Below, piece after piece: positions 17,718 through 26,292 of a stretch of 64,000 bases of DNA. Under the pieces are notes generated by a model. The model saw only the letters and a list, made by a program, of their open reading frames with translations. It made no database searches and was not told the DNA's origin. Position numbers and translations under genes: made by a program. Each line of letters opens with the position of its first letter. The stretch's first letter is position 1. The stretch comes from Achromobacter sp. AONIH1 (GTDB lineage Bacteria > Pseudomonadota > Gammaproteobacteria > Burkholderiales > Burkholderiaceae_B). The stretch covers positions 3,534,001 to 3,598,000 of the forward strand of contig NZ_CP026124.1 of NCBI RefSeq assembly GCF_002902905.1, read 5' to 3'.

Positions 17718-19160
17718 TCAGCCGCCGGAACCACCCTCGGGGCTGCCTTCCAGCGCCGCCAGGCAGTCGGCCAGCGGCGCGATGCCGCGCGCCAGCTCGG
17801 CCACGGCAGCCGCGTCCACCCGCGCCAGCGGCGGGATCTCGGCCAGCACGCGGACTTCGCCAAAACGTTCGATGGCTTCCCTGTTGCCGGGCGACAGCGG
17901 GCCGCTCATGACCACGCCCAGCACCGGGATGCCTCGGCGGCGCAGCGCCTCCAGGCTGAGCAGCGTGTGGTTGATGGTGCCCAGGCCGCTGCGCGCGGCC
18001 AGCACCACGGGCATGCCCAGCCGCGCGATCAGGTCGATCATCATGTGCCGGTCATCGATCGGCACGTACAGGCCGCCGGCGCCTTCCACGATCAGCGGCG
18101 CGTCGGTGTCCGGCGGCACGATGGTGGTGGCGTCCAGCTCGGCGTCTTCCAGCGGCGCGGCCGCCCAGGGCGACAGCGGCGCCTGCAATACGTAGGCCGG
18201 CAGGTGCAGGCGCTCGGGCGGCAGCTGCGCCAGCCCGGCCACCGTGTCGGTGTCGCCGGGTTCTTCGGCCACGCCGGTCTGCACCGGCTTCCAGTAATCG
18301 GCATTCCAGGCGCGCGCCAGGATGGCCGAGACCAGGGTCTTGCCGATGCCGGTGTCAGTGCCGGTCACGAAGACGCCGGCGCGGCGGGAGTCGGTTTTCT
18401 TCCACATGCCATAGGCCAGGTGATAGGTCACGCTGGCTCCTTGTTCGTTGAATGTCGCCAGCACGCGGCGCAGCGCCGCCGCGCCCAGCGGCTGGTGGCC
18501 GGGCGCGGCGGCGGTGGCGCCGATGCCTTTCAGGTCTTGCAGGAAATGCAGGCCGTCACGATGCTGTTGTACCAGCCGTTCGGCGCGCACGGCACCGGCC
18601 AGATTGCCCATGGCCGGACGGATGGCGCCGGGCGCGGGATAGGCCGGGGTGCCGGCGTCCAGGCCGGCGCGGGCGTGGGCGGCACGCCATTCGGCGAAGG
18701 TGTCCTCGGCCAGCGTGGCGATGGCCAGATGGCCGCCCGGCGCCAGCAGCGCGGCCAGCCGGCCCAGCCCCGCGTTCAGGTCGCCGAACCACTGCACCGC
18801 CAGGCTGGAGCAGATGAGGTCGTAGCCGCCGGGCAGGGCGTCGGGATGTTCCCCGTCCAGCGCCGCGTAGCGCACGCTGCCTTGCGGCGCGGGACCGAGC
18901 CGCGCGGTCTCCAGCATGGCCGGGGATATGTCGGTGAGCGTCCAGTCGGCCGGTCCCAGGCGGCGCGCCAGCTCGCGCGTCAGCAGTCCGGTGCCGCAGC
19001 CGATCTCCAGGATGCGCGGGCGCGGCGGCAGGTCCAGCCGGGCGATGTCCTCGGCCAGGCGCCGCGCGGCGGCGCGCTGGGCCGGGGCATGCGCTTCGTA
19101 GCGGGCGGCGGCGCGGCCGAAGCGCGCGCCGATGGCGGCGTTGCGTGCGCGGCCGTTCAT
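17718..19160 (-). CDS. bioCD: bifunctional malonyl-ACP methyltransferase / dethiobiotin synthetase (BioC-BioD fusion)
   Basis: The 480-residue protein joins two biotin enzymes. Residues 1-250 are a BioC-type SAM-dependent methyltransferase (FGRAAARYEAHAPAQ, SAM motif ILEIGCGTGLL at 50-60), which disguises malonyl-ACP for the fatty-acid machinery. Residues 262-480 are BioD: P-loop FVTGTDTGIGKT (264-275), KPVQTG, VEGAGGLYVP. BioD carboxylates diaminopelargonate to dethiobiotin. No stop or frame break separates the halves. The start at 19160 follows the bioH-like gene by one base. Confidence 0.9.
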   Translation of the reverse strand: MNGRARNAAIGARFGRAAARYEAHAPAQRAAARRLAEDIARLDLPPRPRILEIGCGTGLLTRELARRLGPADWTLTDISPAMLETARLGPAPQGSVRYAALDGEHPDALPGGYDLICSSLAVQWFGDLNAGLGRLAALLAPGGHLAIATLAEDTFAEWRAAHARAGLDAGTPAYPAPGAIRPAMGNLAGAVRAERLVQQHRDGLHFLQDLKGIGATAAAPGHQPLGAAALRRVLATFNEQGASVTYHLAYGMWKKTDSRRAGVFVTGTDTGIGKTLVSAILARAWNADYWKPVQTGVAEEPGDTDTVAGLAQLPPERLHLPAYVLQAPLSPWAAAPLEDAELDATTIVPPDTDAPLIVEGAGGLYVPIDDRHMMIDLIARLGMPVVLAARSGLGTINHTLLSLEALRRRGIPVLGVVMSGPLSPGNREAIERFGEVRVLAEIPPLARVDAAAVAELARGIAPLADCLAALEGSPEGGSGG

Positions 19161-19161
19161 G

Positions 19162-19812
19162 TCAGGCTCCGATGCCGGCCAGGCCGAGCGCGAAGTCGCG
19201 GATGTGTCCGGCGCACCACTGCGGGTCCGATCGCGGCAGCAAATGGCCGCCGCGCGCATGCCAGCGCAGCGCGACGCCGGGCAGCGCCGCGCCGGTCATG
19301 GCCGGCGGCACGACCGGATCCTCGGCGCCGGCCAGCGCCAGCGCCGGCATGGGCAGCGCCGCCAGTCCGGCGCGCCGGTCCTCGTCGCGCAGCGCCAGCA
19401 GGCCGCGTTCCAGCGCGGCCATGTCGGGCGCGCCGGATGGCGTGTCGTCGCCGCAGCGCGCGCGGAAATCGCGCAGCACCGCCTGGGGCTGGGCGACGAG
19501 CTGCCGCAGCATGCGGTCGAGCAGGCGCGGCGCCACGCCTTCGGGAAAGTCCGGGCCGGCGCCGAAGCGCGCGAAGCCGTTGATGCAGACCAGGCCGGCG
19601 CAGCCGGGCGGCGGCTGGCGCAACAGGCGAAGTACGCCCAGTGAATGGCCGATGGCGATCACCGGGCCGGAGACTTCCGGCAGGCGGGGGGCGCCGAAAT
19701 AGCCGGCGTCGTCGGCCGCCTGGGGCCAGTCGGACAGGGCCGCGCGCAGCGGCGCCCAGAACGACGCGTCATAGGCCCAGCCGTGCGCGAACCAGAGCGT
19801 GGCTTGCGACAT
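19162..19812 (-). CDS. bioH: pimeloyl-ACP methyl ester esterase-like alpha/beta hydrolase
   Basis: The 216-residue hydrolase has the nucleophile elbow GHSLG (residues ~54-58), an Asp in AGAEDPVVPP and a His in ARGGHLLPR, giving a full catalytic triad. Its place between bioF and bioC strongly suggests it removes the methyl group from pimeloyl-ACP methyl ester, ending the BioC-BioH route. It is shorter than E. coli BioH (256), with a small lid, so it may be a distinct isofunctional type. The gene symbol is by role and context. Confidence 0.78.
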   Translation of the reverse strand: MSQATLWFAHGWAYDASFWAPLRAALSDWPQAADDAGYFGAPRLPEVSGPVIAIGHSLGVLRLLRQPPPGCAGLVCINGFARFGAGPDFPEGVAPRLLDRMLRQLVAQPQAVLRDFRARCGDDTPSGAPDMAALERGLLALRDEDRRAGLAALPMPALALAGAEDPVVPPAMTGAALPGVALRWHARGGHLLPRSDPQWCAGHIRDFALGLAGIGA

Positions 19813-19814
19813 GG

Positions 19815-21005
19815 TCAGGCCAGCTCGGCCGTCAGGCCGTCGATCAGGCGGGCGAGATCGTCCTCGCCATGGGCGGCGCTGAGCGCGATCCGCAGCCGGC
19901 TGGTGCCGGCGGGCACCGTGGGCGGGCGGATGGCCACGGCCAGCAGGCCGCGCCGCTCCAGCCCGGCGGCCAGGGCCAGCGCGCGGGCTTCGTCGCCGAC
20001 GATGGCGGGCACGATCTGGGTCGAGGATCCGCCCGTGTCCACGCCCAGCCCCGCCAGCGCGGCGCGCAGCGTTTGCGCGCTGTCGGCCAGCCGCGAGCGT
20101 TCAGCGTCCAGTCGCGGCAGCAGGTCCAGCGCCGCGTCCATCGCGCCCAGCACGGCCGGCGGCAGCGCGGTGGTGTAGATGAAGCCCGAGCAGGCGTTGA
20201 CCAGGTAGTCGCACATGACGCGCGAGCCGGCCACATAGGCGCCGAAGCCACCCAGCGCCTTGCTGAAGGTGCCCATGATCAGGTCCACCCGGCCCGGCGC
20301 CAGGCTGGACAGGCCGGCGCCCTGGGCGCCCAGCACGCCGGTGGCGTGCGCCTCGTCCAGGTAGAGGAAGGCGTGGTGGCGTTCGGCGATCTCGCCCAGC
20401 CGGGCCACGTCGGTCCGGTCGCCGTCCATGCTGAACACGCTTTCGGTGACGATGAAGCGCACCGCCGGCTTGCCGCCGGGGCCGGGCTCGGCGCGGGCCG
20501 CCAGCAGGCTTTCCAGGTGGTCCAGGTCGTTGTGGCGGTAGCGGATCTGCTTCACGCCGGCGGCCTGGCAGCCGTGGTGCAGGCTGGCGTGGTTGAGCTT
20601 GTCGGCATAGAGCTGGACCTCGCCCTGGCCGGCGGCGGCGCGCAGCAGCGCGGGCAGCACGGCGGCGTTGGCCTGCCAGCCCGAGGCCAGCAGCAGGGCG
20701 GCCTCGGCGCCCTTGAGCCGGGCCAGCTTGGCCTCGACCTGTTCGTGCAGGTCCAGGTTGCCGCAGACCAGTCGCGAGGCCTGGGCGCCGGCGCCGCGCA
20801 GCGCGGCCCATTCGCGCGCCCGCTCGACCAGCAGCGGGTGGCGCGCCAGTCCCAGGTAGTCGTTGCTGGAGAAGTTCAGCATGGGCGCGCCGTTCAGGAC
20901 GATGCGGCCGGCGGGGGCGGCGGCGGCGGTGCGCAGGCGGCGGCGCACGCGGCGCGTCTCGGCGAGCGCGAGCTCGGAGGAGAAAAGGGAATCCAGCTTC
21001 GACAT
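19815..21005 (-). CDS. bioF: 8-amino-7-oxononanoate synthase
   Basis: The 396-residue PLP enzyme condenses pimeloyl-ACP with L-alanine. Landmarks are NFSSNDYLGLA, ESVFSMDGD, LYLDEAHATGV, and the PLP lysine in TFSKALGGFGAYV. I chose the ATG at 21005 rather than a TTG two codons upstream. It is first in a minus-strand trio (bioF, bioH-like, bioCD) and divergent from bioA across 153 bases that should hold both promoters. No BirA-type operator could be seen. Confidence 0.95.
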   Translation of the reverse strand: MSKLDSLFSSELALAETRRVRRRLRTAAAAPAGRIVLNGAPMLNFSSNDYLGLARHPLLVERAREWAALRGAGAQASRLVCGNLDLHEQVEAKLARLKGAEAALLLASGWQANAAVLPALLRAAAGQGEVQLYADKLNHASLHHGCQAAGVKQIRYRHNDLDHLESLLAARAEPGPGGKPAVRFIVTESVFSMDGDRTDVARLGEIAERHHAFLYLDEAHATGVLGAQGAGLSSLAPGRVDLIMGTFSKALGGFGAYVAGSRVMCDYLVNACSGFIYTTALPPAVLGAMDAALDLLPRLDAERSRLADSAQTLRAALAGLGVDTGGSSTQIVPAIVGDEARALALAAGLERRGLLAVAIRPPTVPAGTSRLRIALSAAHGEDDLARLIDGLTAELA

Positions 21006-21158
21006 CGGCAAATCCGTGGGCGGCCGGGCGCGGCGGGGCGGCCAGGCCGTAGAATGCGGGCCATTGTAGTGGAGGCGCCGCCGTCCGCCCGGCGCCCCGG
21101 CAGACGGCCCACCGGGAGTTCCCTGGCCCGGGCCTCCGGTTTTGCAGGAGTTCTATAT

Positions 21159-22427
21159 ATGCACACGCCCGACTGGGTGGCCCAGGGCCAGCCCCACATC
21201 TGGCTGCCCTATGCCCAGATGAAGACCGCCACGCCGCCGCTGCCCGTGGTGCGCAGCCACGGCAGCCGGCTGGAGCTGGCCGACGGCCGCAGCCTGATAG
21301 ACGGGGTGGCGTCCTGGTGGACCGCCTGCCACGGTTACAACCATCCCCACATCGCCCAGGCCGTGCGCGCCCAGCTCGACGCCATGCCGCACGTGATGTT
21401 CGGCGGCCTGACCCACGAGCCGGCGCTGACGCTGGCGCGGCGGCTGGCGGCGCTGCTGGGGCCGGGTCTGGACCGGGTCTTCTACACGGATTCCGGCTCG
21501 GTGGCGGTGGAAGTGGCCATGAAGATGGCGCTGCAATACTGGCTCAACCAGGGCGAGCGCGGGCGCGGCCGCTTCCTGGCGTTCAAGGGCGGCTACCACG
21601 GCGACACCTTCGGCACCATGGCGGTCTGCGATCCGGAAGAGGGCATGCACAGCCTGTTCCGGGGCATGCTGACCGAGCACGACATCGTCGCCCTGCCGCG
21701 CGACGAGGCCGGCGAGGTCGAGCTGGACGCCTTCCTGGAGCGCCGGGGCCCGCAGCTGGCCGGGATCCTGGTCGAGCCGCTGGTGCAGGGCGCCGGCGGC
21801 ATGCTGATGCACGATCCCGAGGTGCTGCGCCGCCTGCGCCGGCTGGCCGACCGCCACGGCCTGCTGCTGATCTACGACGAGATCTTCACCGGCTTCGGCC
21901 GCACTGGCACGATGTTCGCCTATGAACAGGCCGGCGCGCGTCCCGACATCATCACCCTGTCCAAGGCGTTGACCGGCGGCACGCTGCCGCTGGCCGCCAC
22001 GGTCGCCAGCAACCGGGTATTCGACGCCTTCTGGTCCGATGACCCGTCGCACGCGCTGATGCATGGTCCCACCTTCATGGGCAACGCGCTGGCCTGCGCC
22101 GCCGCGAATGCCTCGCTGGACCTGTTCGAGCGCGAGCCGAGGCTGGATCAGGCGCGGGCGATCTGCGCCGCGCTGGAGCAAGGGCTGGCGCCGTGCCGCG
22201 AGCTGCCCTGGGTGCGCGACGTGCGCGTGCTGGGCGCGATCGGCGCGGTGGAGCTGGACGGCATCGCCGACCGCGAAGCGCTCAAGCGGCGGCTGGTCGA
22301 AGCCGGCGTCTGGGTGCGGCCGTTCGGCAACGTGGTCTACCTGACCCCGGCGCTGACCATCGCGGCGGACGAGCTGGCCGTCCTGACAGGCGCCGTGTCG
22401 GACGTGCTGCGCCGTCAGCGGCCCTGA
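21159..22427 (+). CDS. bioA: adenosylmethionine--8-amino-7-oxononanoate transaminase
   Basis: The 422-residue class III aminotransferase converts 8-amino-7-oxononanoate to 7,8-diaminopelargonate. Landmarks are WLPYAQMKTA, SWWTACHGYNHP, FYTDSGSVAVEVAMKMALQ, LIYDEIFTGFGRTG and the PLP lysine in TLSKALTGG. Its start has a GCAGGAG site seven bases upstream. Longer frames upstream are antisense shadows of bioF. bioB is not in this window. Confidence 0.95.
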   Translation: MHTPDWVAQGQPHIWLPYAQMKTATPPLPVVRSHGSRLELADGRSLIDGVASWWTACHGYNHPHIAQAVRAQLDAMPHVMFGGLTHEPALTLARRLAALLGPGLDRVFYTDSGSVAVEVAMKMALQYWLNQGERGRGRFLAFKGGYHGDTFGTMAVCDPEEGMHSLFRGMLTEHDIVALPRDEAGEVELDAFLERRGPQLAGILVEPLVQGAGGMLMHDPEVLRRLRRLADRHGLLLIYDEIFTGFGRTGTMFAYEQAGARPDIITLSKALTGGTLPLAATVASNRVFDAFWSDDPSHALMHGPTFMGNALACAAANASLDLFEREPRLDQARAICAALEQGLAPCRELPWVRDVRVLGAIGAVELDGIADREALKRRLVEAGVWVRPFGNVVYLTPALTIAADELAVLTGAVSDVLRRQRP

Positions 22428-22501
22428 ACCGACGACGCCCGGACCGCCGGCTCGCCAGCCGCCGGTCCCGGACCGGCCGGCGGCAAATCCGGTCCGGCCG
22501 C

Positions 22502-22515
22502 TTGATCCATGTCAA
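22502..22515. promoter_or_regulatory. FNR/ANR-type box upstream of the CcoI-like gene
   Basis: TTGATCCATGTCAA matches the FNR/ANR consensus TTGAT-N4-ATCAA with one mismatch. Its centre (22508.5) is 41.5 bases upstream of the ATG at 22550. A likely -10 box, TAAGAT, lies at 22538-22543. This is the classic class II activator layout, predicting transcription start at or next to the start codon. Confidence 0.75.
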
Positions 22516-22549
22516 GACGCCGGACCGGGCGGCTGGCTAAGATCGGCGC

Positions 22550-23518
22550 ATGCGAGCCAAATCGATCTTCGCCGTCCCCGCCGGCCTGTCCGACGTCGAC
22601 CGCCAGCAGCGCCGGCACGCGCTGGTGCGCCTGTCGCTGGCCTGGCTGGCCATGATGCAGGTGATGATGTTTGCCTGGCCCGGCTACCTGCGCCACGACG
22701 GCATCCCCACGGATGCCCTGGAGACGCTGGACTGGGCCATCGTGCTGATGAACTGGGCCAGTTTCGCGCTGACCGTGCCCGTGGTGCTGTACTCGGCATG
22801 GCCGATCTGGCGCCACGCCGGCGACAACCTGCGCCATGGCCGCGCCGGCATGGACGTGCCGGTGGCGCTGGGCATCGTGGCCGCCTTCATTCCCTCGGTG
22901 CACGCGACCTATACCGGACACGGCGAGGTGTATTTCGATTCCGTGACCATGTTCGTGGCCTTCCTGCTGACCGCCCGCTACCTGGAACTGTGCGCGCGCC
23001 AATCCTACGGCGGCTCGGCCGGCGGCCTGCGCCATTCCCGCGTCGAAGCGCGCCGCCTGAGCCTGGGCGCCAGCGCCGACCGGCTGGCCTCGCGCTTCGT
23101 GATGATCCAGGTGCTCCTGGCGCTGGCCGCCGCCGCGGCCTGGGCCTATATCGATCCGGCCCACAGCATTCCGGTGATGGTGGCGCTGCTGGTCATGAGC
23201 TGTCCCTGCGCGATGTCGATGGCCGTGCCCACGGCCATGGCCTCGGCGCACGCCGCGCTGGCGGCGCATCCGTCCATGCCCGACGCGGCCTTGCAGGCGC
23301 TGCTGGACGAGGCGGGCCGCAAGGCGCGCCAGAACTTGCATGGCTCGCTTGTATGGCATCTGCTGATGACGCCGCTGGCGCTGGTCGGCTGGGTCACGCC
23401 CTGGCTGGCGGCCATCACCATGCTGCTGTCCTCGCTGGCGGTGGCCTGGAACTCCTGGCGGCTGTCGCGCCGCGACTGGTCCGGCGCATTGGCCGCCGGC
23501 GCGCCGGAATCCGCATGA
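22550..23518 (+). CDS. membrane-only remnant of a CcoI/FixI-type copper P-type ATPase
   Basis: The 322-residue protein aligns by eye with the membrane part of CcoI/FixI. It has an N-terminal pair of helices, GRAGMDVPVALGIV (98-111), VYFDSVTMFVAFLLTARYLE (127-146), the copper-site motif SCPCAMSMAVPTAMASA (217-233) and the final pair GWVTPWLAAITMLLSSLAVAWN (280-301). The metal-binding head, actuator loop (TGE), phosphorylation motif (DKTGT) and nucleotide domain are all missing. Only ~25 and ~20 residues replace the two catalytic loops. The frame is intact and overlaps ccoS (ATGA). It cannot be an ATPase; it may be a membrane chaperone or regulator. Confidence 0.85.
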   Translation: MRAKSIFAVPAGLSDVDRQQRRHALVRLSLAWLAMMQVMMFAWPGYLRHDGIPTDALETLDWAIVLMNWASFALTVPVVLYSAWPIWRHAGDNLRHGRAGMDVPVALGIVAAFIPSVHATYTGHGEVYFDSVTMFVAFLLTARYLELCARQSYGGSAGGLRHSRVEARRLSLGASADRLASRFVMIQVLLALAAAAAWAYIDPAHSIPVMVALLVMSCPCAMSMAVPTAMASAHAALAAHPSMPDAALQALLDEAGRKARQNLHGSLVWHLLMTPLALVGWVTPWLAAITMLLSSLAVAWNSWRLSRRDWSGALAAGAPESA

Positions 23519-23676
23519 CCATCCTCTACCTGCTGCTGCCCCTGTCGCTGCTGTTCGTGCTGGCGATCGGCGTGTCGCTGTGGTGGGCCGTGTTCAACGG
23601 CCAGTACGACGACACCGACAGCGCCGGCACGGCCATCCTGCGCGACGACGACAGCGGGCCGGGCAGCCGGGGCTAG
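23515..23676 (+). CDS. ccoS: cbb3-type cytochrome oxidase assembly protein CcoS
   Basis: This is a 53-residue single-helix membrane protein (ILYLLLPLSLLFVLAIGVSLWW) followed by FNGQYDD, the typical CcoS signature (WAVxxGQFDD-like). It is needed for cofactor insertion into cbb3 oxidase. Its ATG overlaps the stop of the CcoI-like gene, so the pair is translationally coupled, as ccoI-ccoS normally is. Confidence 0.88.
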   Translation: MTILYLLLPLSLLFVLAIGVSLWWAVFNGQYDDTDSAGTAILRDDDSGPGSRG

Positions 23677-23817
23677 GCCGCCGCCGCTCGGTGTCCGCGC
23701 CGCGATGTCCGCGCCGGGGCCTGAGATTCGCCGCCGCCGATATGTCTGATCCGGTCGGAAGCCGCTGCTTCTGACCCGTTGCCCGCGCGCCGCGTTCCCC
23801 ATTTCTCGAATAGGGAC

Positions 23818-23831
23818 TTGATCCACATCAA
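23818..23831. promoter_or_regulatory. FNR/ANR box upstream of ccoN
   Basis: TTGATCCACATCAA is a perfect TTGAT-N4-ATCAA site centred 75 bases before the ccoN start. It indicates low-oxygen induction of ccoNOQP by an FNR/ANR-family regulator. It lies in the 222-base gap after ccoS, which contains no gene that I can see. Confidence 0.88.
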
Positions 23832-23898
23832 CGCGGGTTTACCCCGGCCCCCCAATCATTGAAGCCTGGAACTGTTTGTTTCTTTTAGGGGAAGGGTG

Positions 23899-25383
23899 AT
23901 GAACGATTGCGCCGCAATCGCAAGCAAGGCCGACACCTTCAACTACAAGATCGTGAGGCAATTCGCGCTCATGACGGTAGTGTGGGCAATCGTCGGCATG
24001 GCTGTGGGCGTACTGCTCGCCGCGCAGCTGATTTGGCCTCAGTTGAACTTCGACACCGCCTGGCTGACCTATGGCCGGCTGCGTCCGCTGCACACCAACG
24101 CGGTGATCTTCGCGTTCGGCGGCAGCGCGCTGTTCACCACGTCGTACTACGTGGTCCAGCGCACCTGTCAGACCCGCCTGTTCTGCAGCCCGCTGGCCGC
24201 GTTCACCTTCTGGGGATGGCAGATCGTCATCGTCGCCGCCGCGATCACCCTGCCGCTGGGCTACACCAGCAGCAAGGAATACGCGGAACTCGAATGGCCC
24301 ATCGACATCCTGATCACGCTGGTCTGGGTGGCCTACGCCATCGTGTTCTTCGGCACCATCATCAAGCGCCGCTCCAAGCACATCTACGTGGCCAACTGGT
24401 TCTTCGGCTCGTACATCCTGACCATCGCCATCCTGCACATCTTCAACAACCTTGAAGTGCCGGTGTCGATGTGGAAGTCGTACTCCGCCTACGCCGGGGT
24501 GCAGGACGCCATGGTGCAGTGGTGGTACGGCCATAACGCCGTGGGCTTCTTCCTGACCACCAGCTTCCTGGGCATGATGTACTACTTCGTGCCCAAGCAG
24601 GCCGGCCGTCCGATCTACTCGTACCGCCTGTCCATCGTCCACTTCTGGGCGCTGGCCTTCACGTACATGTGGGCGGGCCCGCACCATCTGCTGTACACCT
24701 CGCTGCCGGACTGGACCCAGTCGCTGGGCATGACCTTCTCGCTGATCCTGCTGGCGCCTTCGTGGGGCGGCATGATCAACGGCATCATGACGCTGCAGGG
24801 CGCCTGGTACAAGCTGCGCACCGATCCGATCCTGAAGTTCATGGTCACGGCGCTGTCGTTCTACGGCATGTCGACCTTCGAAGGCTCGATGATGTCGATC
24901 CGCACGGTCAACGCGTTGTCGCACTACACGGACTGGACCATCGGCCACGTGCACTCCGGCGCGCTGGGCTGGGTCGCCATGATCTCGTTCGGCTCGCTGT
25001 ACTACCTGATCCCGCGCCTCTATGGCCGCGAGAAGATGCACAGCGTCAAGGCCATCGAACTGCACTTCTGGATCGCGACCATCGGCGTGGTGCTGTACAT
25101 CGCCGCCATGTGGATCGCCGGCGTGCAGCAGGGCCTGATGTGGCGCGACACCGCCGCCGACGGCACCCTGGTCTACAGCTTCGTCGAGGAACTGAAGACG
25201 CGCGTTCCGTACTACCTGATTCGTCTGTTGGGCGGCACCCTGTTCCTGTCGGGCGTGTTCGTGATGGCGTGGAACGTCTGGATGACGGTGCGCGGCGCGA
25301 CCGCGGTCAACCCCGCCATTCCCCAGGACGATCCGCAAGCCGCGCGCACGCCGGTCACCGCCGCCGCTCCGGCTACCGTTTGA
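23899..25383 (+). CDS. ccoN: cbb3-type cytochrome c oxidase subunit I
   Basis: The 494-residue catalytic subunit has about 12 membrane helices and the haem/copper histidines of the C-family oxidases ([52 protein letters not shown]). It reduces oxygen to water at high affinity. I chose ATG 23899, preceded by GGGGAAGGGTG; a GTG one codon upstream is in frame. It is the first gene of ccoNOQP. Confidence 0.97.
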   Translation: MNDCAAIASKADTFNYKIVRQFALMTVVWAIVGMAVGVLLAAQLIWPQLNFDTAWLTYGRLRPLHTNAVIFAFGGSALFTTSYYVVQRTCQTRLFCSPLAAFTFWGWQIVIVAAAITLPLGYTSSKEYAELEWPIDILITLVWVAYAIVFFGTIIKRRSKHIYVANWFFGSYILTIAILHIFNNLEVPVSMWKSYSAYAGVQDAMVQWWYGHNAVGFFLTTSFLGMMYYFVPKQAGRPIYSYRLSIVHFWALAFTYMWAGPHHLLYTSLPDWTQSLGMTFSLILLAPSWGGMINGIMTLQGAWYKLRTDPILKFMVTALSFYGMSTFEGSMMSIRTVNALSHYTDWTIGHVHSGALGWVAMISFGSLYYLIPRLYGREKMHSVKAIELHFWIATIGVVLYIAAMWIAGVQQGLMWRDTAADGTLVYSFVEELKTRVPYYLIRLLGGTLFLSGVFVMAWNVWMTVRGATAVNPAIPQDDPQAARTPVTAAAPATV

Positions 25384-25393
25384 CGAGGACATC

Positions 25394-26116
25394 ATGGCCA
25401 ACAAGCAACACGGCTTCTTTTCCCACCAGACGCTCGAGAAGAACATCGGCTGGATGATCATCGCCAGCATCCTGGTGGTGTCCTTCGCCGGCCTGGTGCA
25501 GATCATCCCGCTGTTCTTCCAGCACAGCACCACGCAGGCGGCCGAGGGCGTCGAGCCCTACAGCCCCCTGCGCCTGATGGGCCGCGACATCTACATCCGC
25601 GAGGGCTGCGTCGGCTGCCATTCCCAGCAGGTGCGCCTGCTGGCGGCCGAAGTGCAGCGCTACGGTTCGTACTCGCTGGCCTCGGAATCGGTGTTCGACC
25701 ATCCGTTCCTGTGGGGTTCCAAGCGCACGGGTCCCGACCTGGCGCGCCTGGGCGAGCGCTATTCCGACGAGTGGCACCGCATCCACCTGCGCAACCCGCG
25801 CATGGTGGTGCCGGAGTCCAACATGCCGGCCTATCCGTGGCTGGAGAAGACCTCGATCACCGGCCAGAACGTGCAGGACCGCATGCGCGCCCTGCGCCTG
25901 GTGGGCGTGCCGTACAGCGACGAGGAAATCGCCGCCGCGCCCAAGGCCATCGAGGGCAAGACGGAAGAGGACGCGCTGGTGGCCTACCTGCAAGGGCTGG
26001 GCGTGGGCGTGCGCAAGGCGCAGCAGGCCAAGAAGGCCGCCGCCGCCGAGGAAGCCGCCAAGAAGGCCGTCGACGCCGCCAGGCAGCCGGCCGCCCAGCC
26101 GGCCTCGGGAGGCTGA
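25394..26116 (+). CDS. ccoO: cbb3-type cytochrome c oxidase subunit II (mono-haem)
   Basis: The 240-residue protein has one N-terminal membrane anchor (residues ~19-42) and a single haem c site [10 protein letters not shown], with the partner segments [16 protein letters not shown] and NMPAYPWL of CcoO. It passes electrons toward CcoN. The last ~35 residues are an unusual Ala/Lys-rich tail ([15 protein letters not shown]), longer than in many homologues and likely disordered or coiled coil. It starts 10 bases after ccoN. Confidence 0.96.
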   Translation: MANKQHGFFSHQTLEKNIGWMIIASILVVSFAGLVQIIPLFFQHSTTQAAEGVEPYSPLRLMGRDIYIREGCVGCHSQQVRLLAAEVQRYGSYSLASESVFDHPFLWGSKRTGPDLARLGERYSDEWHRIHLRNPRMVVPESNMPAYPWLEKTSITGQNVQDRMRALRLVGVPYSDEEIAAAPKAIEGKTEEDALVAYLQGLGVGVRKAQQAKKAAAAEEAAKKAVDAARQPAAQPASGG

Positions 26117-26118
26117 TC

Positions 26119-26292
26119 ATGGCCTACATCAGCGCAATCGTCACCGCCATCTCGATGGCAACCTTTTTCGGCATCGTCTGGTGGGCCTGCTCGCGCGGCC
26201 GCCAGAGCGCCAACAGCGAATCGGCGATGCTGCCGTTCGCGCTGCCCGATGAATTCGGGCCGGCACAACAAGATGGAGCGAATCGGTCATGA
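26119..26292 (+). CDS. ccoQ: cbb3-type oxidase subunit CcoQ
   Basis: This is a 57-residue protein with one N-terminal helix (ISAIVTAISMATFFGIVWWA) and the tail LPFALPDE typical of CcoQ (FixQ). It stabilises the CcoNOP complex. It lies two bases after ccoO, and its stop overlaps the ccoP start (ATGA). Confidence 0.9.
   Translation: MAYISAIVTAISMATFFGIVWWACSRGRQSANSESAMLPFALPDEFGPAQQDGANRS

Noticed and set aside
19641..21158. Long N-terminal extension of bioA, which could look like a multi-domain fusion
   Set aside because: It is antisense to bioF and bioH. The bioA protein starts normally at 21159 with a ribosome-binding site.
22550..23676. Possibility that the reduced CcoI arises from frameshifts in a full-length gene
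   Set aside because: No frames in the region encode DKTGT, TGE or nucleotide-domain motifs, and the frame is continuous. The missing parts are absent, not displaced.
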